Below are positions 59,326-64,000 of a DNA stretch of 64,000 nucleotides, one piece after another (positions within the stretch are counted from its first letter, which is position 1; every line of letters starts with the position of its first letter). Both the position numbers and the translations under genes were made by a program. This stretch comes from Isoptericola halotolerans (GTDB taxonomy: Bacteria; Actinomycetota; Actinomycetes; Actinomycetales; Cellulomonadaceae). The stretch spans positions 1,178,001 through 1,242,000 of the forward strand of contig NZ_JABEZU010000001.1 in NCBI RefSeq assembly GCF_013149785.1. The letters run 5' to 3'. The notes beneath the pieces are model-generated. The model was given only the letters and a program-made list of their open reading frames with translations. It did not search any database and was not told the origin of the DNA.

Positions 59326-61056
59326 ATGGCCGAGGGAAAGCTCGACGTCGTCGCCAGGCGGATGGGGCTACGGACCGACCCGATCATCTTCTTCGTCTCG
59401 GCCGCGCTCATGGTCGTCTTCCTGGTCCTGCTGCTCGTCTTCCCGACGCCGATCGGCAACGCCTTCGGGCAGGGGCGCGAGTGGATCGTCACCAACCTCG
59501 GATGGTTCTTCATCCTCGGCGTGACCGTCTGGCTGCTCTTCCTCGCCTACGTCGCGCTGAGCCGCTACGGCCACCTGCGGCTCGGGCCGGACGACTCCCG
59601 CCCGGAGTACAGCAACCTGTCGTGGTTCGCGATGCTCTTCGCCGGCGGGATCGGGACCGTCCTGATGTTCTGGGGCGTGGCTGAGCCGATCTCGCACTTC
59701 GCGGAGCCACCGCTGGCCGACGTCCAGCCGTACTCCAGCGAGGCGGCCGAGAACGCGATGTCGATCTCGCTCTACCACCTGAGCCTGCACACCTGGGCGA
59801 TCTTCACGCTGCCCGGGCTCGCGTTCGGGTACTTCGTCTACCGGCACAAGCTGCCGCTGCGGGTGAGCTCGGTCTTCTACCCGTTCCTCAAGGAGCGGAT
59901 CTACGGGCCGATCGGCCGCACGATCGACATCTTCGCCGTGCTCGGGACGCTCTTCGGCATCGCGGTGTCGCTGGGCCTGGGCACGTCACAGATCGGGGCC
60001 GGCATCGGTGCGCTCTTCCCCGACGTCGACAACGGCATGTGGTTGCAGGTCGGTGTGATCACGGTGCTCACGATCGTGGCGGTCGCGTCGATCGTGGCCG
60101 GGCTCGACAAGGGCGTGAAGCGCCTGTCGAACCTCAACATCCTCATGGCCGTCGGCCTGATGATCTTCGTGCTCGTCTCCGGCGACACCGTCTTTCTGCT
60201 GCGGCAGATCCCGCAGAGCATGGGTGTCTACCTGCAGGACCTGGTGGGCCTGGCGTTCTGGAACGACGCCATGTCTCCGTTCACGAAGACGGACGGCTGG
60301 GGCTGGCAGGGCGGCTGGACGGTCTTCTACTGGGCCTGGACGGTCACGTGGGCTCCCTTCATGGGCGTGTTCCTGGCCCGGATCTCCCGCGGCCGGACGA
60401 TCCGGCAGTTCGTCGGCGGGGTGCTCATCGCGCCGTCGTTGTTCACGGCCGTGTGGTTCGTCGTCTTCGGCTGGTCGGCCATGGAGCTCGACGGCATCGA
60501 CGGCACCGGTGGCCCGATCTCCGAGGCGGTCTCCGTGGACGTCGCCCTGGCCATGTTCACGTTCTTCGAGAACTACCCGGCGGCGACCCTCGTCTCGGGG
60601 ATCGCCGTCGTGGTGGTCGCGCTGTTCTTCGCGACGTCGTCCGACTCGGCCTCGCTGGTCATCGACATGCTCTGCGTGGGGACCCCCGACTCCGGCCCCA
60701 CGCGCCAGCGGGTCTTCTGGGGTGTGAGCGAGGGCGCCCTGGCGGCCTCGCTGATCATCCTGGGCGGTCTGACCAACGCCGACGGGATCGGCGCGTTGCA
60801 ACAGGTGATCACCGTGATCGGCCTGCCCATCTTCGTCCTCGTGTTCCTCATGATGTTCAGCCTGATCAAGGCCCTGAGCACCGAGCGGCGCGCAGCCATC
60901 GAGGCGCAGTTCGCGGGCGTCCTCGAGAAGCGGGACCGCGCGGCGCGTGGTCGCCCCAAGGTGGCGGGACAGGGTCGTGCGCGGGAGAGCAGCGACGAGC
61001 CCCTGGTGCCGGTCGAGGACGGCGACAACGGCGAGGGACCGGTCGACAGAGACTGA
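59326..61056 (+). CDS. BCCT family glycine betaine/choline-type transporter
   Basis: The 576-residue transporter has 12 helices. The BCCT hallmark is WTVFYWAWTVTWAPFMGVFLARISRGRTIRQF, split across helix 8. Other marks are FAGGIGTVLMFWGVAEPISHF and FFATSSDSASLVIDML. It imports a quaternary ammonium compatible solute. Whether coupling is to sodium or protons is unclear. A long basic C-terminal tail of about 60 residues is typical for osmosensing members. GAGAGAGG precedes the ATG. Confidence 0.95.
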   Translation: MAEGKLDVVARRMGLRTDPIIFFVSAALMVVFLVLLLVFPTPIGNAFGQGREWIVTNLGWFFILGVTVWLLFLAYVALSRYGHLRLGPDDSRPEYSNLSWFAMLFAGGIGTVLMFWGVAEPISHFAEPPLADVQPYSSEAAENAMSISLYHLSLHTWAIFTLPGLAFGYFVYRHKLPLRVSSVFYPFLKERIYGPIGRTIDIFAVLGTLFGIAVSLGLGTSQIGAGIGALFPDVDNGMWLQVGVITVLTIVAVASIVAGLDKGVKRLSNLNILMAVGLMIFVLVSGDTVFLLRQIPQSMGVYLQDLVGLAFWNDAMSPFTKTDGWGWQGGWTVFYWAWTVTWAPFMGVFLARISRGRTIRQFVGGVLIAPSLFTAVWFVVFGWSAMELDGIDGTGGPISEAVSVDVALAMFTFFENYPAATLVSGIAVVVVALFFATSSDSASLVIDMLCVGTPDSGPTRQRVFWGVSEGALAASLIILGGLTNADGIGALQQVITVIGLPIFVLVFLMMFSLIKALSTERRAAIEAQFAGVLEKRDRAARGRPKVAGQGRARESSDEPLVPVEDGDNGEGPVDRD

Positions 61057-61087
61057 TTGTCAGGAAACCTGTCCAATTGGCTAGGGT
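61057..61087 (+). promoter_or_regulatory. Promoter and operator-like site of the hexosaminidase operon
   Basis: TTGTCA (61057-61062) and TAGGGT (61082-61087) are separated by 19 bp, and GTG starts 7 nt after the latter. The spacer contains CAGGAAACCTGTCC, an imperfect inverted repeat resembling ROK/NagC-type operators (AGGAAA-TTTCCT). GlcNAc-responsive control is therefore possible. Confidence 0.5.
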
Positions 61088-61094
61088 GGGTGGT

Positions 61095-62873
61095 GTGCCT
61101 CACGCCACACCGCCGACGACGCCGGTCCCCACCGTCCCCGCCCCCCGTACCGCCACCCTCGCCCCCGGCGAGCACCGCCTCGTCCACGGTGCCCGCGTGC
61201 AGGCGCACCCGCTGCTCGCCCCCGCGGCACGGTGGTGGCGCCGCACCACCGAGGAGAGCAGCGGGATCGACCTCGTGGCGCACGACCCGACGCACGCGGC
61301 GGACGCCGGCTCGCCGGACACAGCCGCCACGGTGCGCTTCGACGTCGACGACGGTCTCGCCCGGGGGGCGTACACGCTCGACGTCGACCCGGCCGTCGTG
61401 CGTGTGGCGGCCGCCGACCTGCCCGGAGCGTTCGCCGCCGCCCAGACGCTGCGTCAGCTCGCCGGCGCCGCCGCCTTCCGACGCGCCGGGGGCGCTCCGC
61501 TCGTGCTGCCGGCCCTGCGCGTCGCCGACGCGCCGCAGCACCACTGGCGCGGGGTGATGCTGGACGTCGCCCGGCACTTCCTGCCGAAGGCGGACCTGCT
61601 GCGGTTCGTCGACCTCGCGGCAGCCCACCACCTCAACGTGCTGCAGCTCCATCTCACCGACGACCAGGGCTGGCGGGTCGAGATCCAGCGCTACCCCCGG
61701 CTGACCCAGGTCGGCGGCTGGCGCCGCGAGACCACCGTCGGGCGCAGCGGCGCCCCTGACGGCCGGCCGCACGGCGGGTACTACAGTGCCGACGACCTGC
61801 GCGAGGTCGTCGCCTACGCGCGCGAGCGCGGGATGATGGTCGTGCCCGAGATCGACGTGCCGGGGCACGTCCAGGCGGCGCTCGCGGCCTATCCCGAGCT
61901 CGCTGCGCGCCCGGGCGCGCACGAGGTCTGGACCTCGTGGGGCATCAGCGAGGACGTGCTCGACCCGTCCGAGACGACCCTGGCCTTCTTCCGGGACGTC
62001 CTGGACGAGGTCTGCCAGGTCTTCGATGCGCCGTTCGTCGCGCTCGGCGGCGACGAGGTGCCGACCACCACCTGGCAGGGGCGCCCCGACATCGTGGAGC
62101 GGGCCGCGGCACTGGGCCTGACGACCGACGGCGCCCCGGACGTCGCGCGGCTGCACGGCTGGTTCCTCGCCCGCCTCGCCGACCACCTGCGCACCCGGGG
62201 ACGCCGCGCCCTCGTGTGGGACGAGGCCTTCGGCCCGGACCTGCCCCAGGATGCCGTCGTCCTCGCCTGGCGTGGTCACACCGTCGCCCTGGACGCGCTC
62301 GCCGCGGGGCACGACGTCGTCCTGGCGCCCGAGCAGGAGGTGTACCTCGACCACCGTGCCGCCGATGGACCGGACGAGCCCGTGCCCGTCGGGTTCGTGC
62401 GCACCACCGCCGACGTCTACGCCTTCGAGGTGATGCCACGGGCCGCGCGGGCCGCGCGCCCCGACCTGCCGGCGGTTCTGCCGGGACGGCTGCTGGGCGC
62501 CCAGGCCCAGGTGTGGACCGAGCACCTGGACTCCGCGCGGCGCGTCGACTACGCCGCGTTCCCCCGGCTGGCGGCCTTCGCCGAGGCCGTCTGGACCACC
62601 GACCCCACCCCGCGCGGCCTCGGCGGGACGGCTTCCGCGGCGTTCCTGGAGCGCCTGCACGACGCCCACCTGCCACGGCTCGCCGCGGCCGGGGTCGAGT
62701 TCCGCCCCCCGGGCGGCCCGCACCCGTGGCAGCAGCGGCCCGGCGTCGAGGGGCGGCCGCGCGACCTGGCCGCCGAGCGCGCCGTCGCGGGCTGGGACGG
62801 TCTCGGCGGATGGGTCGCCGGGCGTGACGGGGCCGAGCCGGAGCAGGCGGCCACCCCCGGGGGCGCGGCATGA
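61095..62873 (+). CDS. Beta-N-acetylhexosaminidase, GH20
   Basis: The 592-residue enzyme has an N-terminal GH20b domain and a (beta/alpha)8 catalytic domain with HHWRGVMLDVARHFLPKADLL, LHLTDDQGWRVEIQRYP, PEIDVPGHVQAALAAYPEL, the catalytic Asp-Glu pair in ALGGDEVPTTTW and QAQVWTEHL. It removes terminal GlcNAc or GalNAc residues. No signal peptide is visible, so it is probably cytoplasmic and acts on imported chitobiose or muropeptides. The GTG at 61095 starts 7 nt after TAGGGT, and the stop overlaps the next gene (ATGA). Confidence 0.94.
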   Translation: MPHATPPTTPVPTVPAPRTATLAPGEHRLVHGARVQAHPLLAPAARWWRRTTEESSGIDLVAHDPTHAADAGSPDTAATVRFDVDDGLARGAYTLDVDPAVVRVAAADLPGAFAAAQTLRQLAGAAAFRRAGGAPLVLPALRVADAPQHHWRGVMLDVARHFLPKADLLRFVDLAAAHHLNVLQLHLTDDQGWRVEIQRYPRLTQVGGWRRETTVGRSGAPDGRPHGGYYSADDLREVVAYARERGMMVVPEIDVPGHVQAALAAYPELAARPGAHEVWTSWGISEDVLDPSETTLAFFRDVLDEVCQVFDAPFVALGGDEVPTTTWQGRPDIVERAAALGLTTDGAPDVARLHGWFLARLADHLRTRGRRALVWDEAFGPDLPQDAVVLAWRGHTVALDALAAGHDVVLAPEQEVYLDHRAADGPDEPVPVGFVRTTADVYAFEVMPRAARAARPDLPAVLPGRLLGAQAQVWTEHLDSARRVDYAAFPRLAAFAEAVWTTDPTPRGLGGTASAAFLERLHDAHLPRLAAAGVEFRPPGGPHPWQQRPGVEGRPRDLAAERAVAGWDGLGGWVAGRDGAEPEQAATPGGAA

Positions 62874-64000
62874 ACCGATGGTCCGTCGACGTCGTGCGCG
62901 GGGCGGTGCTGCCCCGGCCGGACGGCAGCCTCACGGCTCCGCAGGACGTGCTGCTCGACGGCGGTCGGGTGCGTGCCGTCGAACGCGCCGGGCGGCGGCA
63001 CGGTGAGCGGGTGCTCGACGCCGAGGGCCGGCTCGTGCTGCCCGGGTTCGTCGACGCCCACGTCCACGGCGGCGGCGCCGTGTTCGACCCGGGCGTGCAG
63101 CACGCGCTGCTGCGCCAGGGCGTCACGGCGATCGTCACCGGGGCCGACGGGGTCGGGTTCGCGCCGTCCGACGACGCGGGTGCCGCCTGGGCCGCCGACT
63201 ACTTCGCCGGGATCGACGGGGACCACCCGGGCTTCGGCGGTGGGAGCCTCGCCGGGCTGCTGGCCACCTACGACGGCGCGACACCGGTCAACGTCGCGGC
63301 GCTCGTGCCGCACGGCACGCTGCGCCGGACCGTCGTCGGCACCGACCCGCGCGCGGCCACACCCGGGGAGATCTCGCGCATGGTCGCGATGGCCCGGCAG
63401 GGCTTCGCGGACGGTGCCGTCGGTCTGTCGACCGGCCTGGAGTACGTCCCGGCGGCCTGGGCTCGCGACGACGAGCTGCGCGCGGTCGTCGCCGTGGCGG
63501 CCGAGCACGGGCTGCCGCACGTGTCGCACATGCGCGGATACGAGGACCGGGCCGGCCCCGCCCTCGCCGAGCTGCTCGACCTGGCGGCAGCCACCGGGGC
63601 TGCCACGCACGTGTCGCACCTGCACGGGCCGGCGGAGCCGATCCTCGCGGTCCTCGACGGCGTCGACGTCACCTTCGACTCCTACCCGTACCTGCGGGGC
63701 TGCTCCCTCCTGGCGATGGTCGCGCTGCCCACGTGGCTGCCCCTCGCCGACCCCGACGCCACGGTCGCGGCCCTGGACGCCCCGGCGAGCGCCCGACGGC
63801 TGCGTGACCACCTCGAGGGCCTGCACGACCTGTGGCCACGGGTGACGCTGGCCTGGGTGCCCGGCCTGGATCCGCACGAGGGTGACGTGGCGGGCCGGGC
63901 CCTGACCGACGTGGCCGCGGACTGGGGCGTGCCGCCGTCGGTCGCGGCCCTGCGTGTCCTGCGTGCCTCCCGGCTGCGGGCCAGCTGTGTCTTCGCGCAG
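62870..64000 (+). CDS. N-acyl-D-amino-acid deacylase family amidohydrolase (3' truncated by window edge)
   Basis: This 377-residue part of an amidohydrolase begins MNRWSVDVVRGAVLPRPDGS. It has the metal-binding GFVDAHVHGGG, the D-aminoacylase hallmark GAVGLSTGLEYVPAAW and HVSHMRGYED (substrate Arg), then HVSHLHG. The TIM barrel continues past the window. Such enzymes hydrolyse N-acyl-D-amino acids and related muropeptide derivatives. Translation is coupled to GH20 by ATGA. It is not a NagA-type deacetylase by its signature. Confidence 0.85.
   Translation, partial: MNRWSVDVVRGAVLPRPDGSLTAPQDVLLDGGRVRAVERAGRRHGERVLDAEGRLVLPGFVDAHVHGGGAVFDPGVQHALLRQGVTAIVTGADGVGFAPSDDAGAAWAADYFAGIDGDHPGFGGGSLAGLLATYDGATPVNVAALVPHGTLRRTVVGTDPRAATPGEISRMVAMARQGFADGAVGLSTGLEYVPAAWARDDELRAVVAVAAEHGLPHVSHMRGYEDRAGPALAELLDLAAATGAATHVSHLHGPAEPILAVLDGVDVTFDSYPYLRGCSLLAMVALPTWLPLADPDATVAALDAPASARRLRDHLEGLHDLWPRVTLAWVPGLDPHEGDVAGRALTDVAADWGVPPSVAALRVLRASRLRASCVFAQ

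Noticed and set aside
61057-61087. DasR site upstream of the GH20 gene
   Set aside because: The sequence does not match the ACTGGTCTAGACCACT-type consensus. A ROK-type site is closer but still imperfect.
62870-64000. N-acetylglucosamine-6-phosphate deacetylase (nagA) for the last gene
   Set aside because: The GLSTGLEYVP and HVSHMR motifs are those of N-acyl-D-amino-acid deacylases, although the HxH metal site is shared by both.

Overview
The window is about 73% G+C, uses many GTG starts, and packs genes with 4-bp ATGA/GTGA overlaps. Together with an actinobacterial acyl-CoA carboxylase epsilon subunit, an LpdA-type quinone reductase, a DUF6458 protein, a DtxR/IdeR iron box and a secreted esterase carrying a CBM2 cellulose-binding module, this points to a high-GC Gram-positive actinobacterium. 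The CBM2 esterase suggests, without proving, the Cellulomonas/Cellulosimicrobium/Isoptericola group (Micrococcales).

Layout. 1-11.2 kb: nucleoside salvage and sugar-phosphate genes (deoA, add, deoC, phosphohexomutase, purine nucleoside phosphorylase), an ABC exporter pair, an iron-regulated siderophore-interacting protein and an LpdA-like quinone reductase. 11.2-24.6 kb: acyl-CoA carboxylase functions (biotin carboxylase/BCCP, beta and epsilon subunits, biotin ligase) with maf, a CBM2 esterase, transporters and a class III cyclase. As recalled from the family literature, the set deoA-add-pmm-pnp-lpdA-accA3-maf-accE-accD-birA resembles mycobacterial Rv3279c-Rv3314c in content. 24.6-37.1 kb: accessory metabolism and regulators: an SRAP protein, a Bcr/CflA efflux pump, an LCP ligase, a LysG/LysE pair, and a MerR/GlxA/oxidoreductase cluster. 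37.6-42.2 kb: a Tad (type IVc pilus) operon without an adjacent tadZ or prepilin peptidase. 42.2-45.4 kb: a Fic-wHTH protein with a palindromic promoter, and a VOC / SRPBCC-ArsR divergon sharing a 47-bp composite palindrome. 45.5-48.8 kb: a partly lower-GC accessory island: a decayed toxin-like gene, a 4-TM protein, a complete IS481-family element, and an orphan HNH-type nuclease domain followed by a SUFU-family candidate immunity gene. 49-59.2 kb: housekeeping genes prfB, ftsE, ftsX, an M23 hydrolase, smpB, tmRNA (ssrA) and hrpB. 59.3-64 kb: a BCCT transporter, then a GH20 hexosaminidase coupled to an N-acyl-D-amino-acid deacylase-like gene that runs off the window.

Regulation. Many start codons lie 6-8 nt after a TANNNT -10 hexamer, so leaderless transcription seems common. 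Several of these promoters carry perfect inverted repeats next to likely cognate regulators (IdeR box, LysG, MerR, ArsR, MarR and Fic-wHTH sites). The most system-like discovery candidates are the toxin/immunity remnant island with its IS481 copy, the apparently self-controlled Fic-wHTH gene, and the two TTGCAC-type palindromes.
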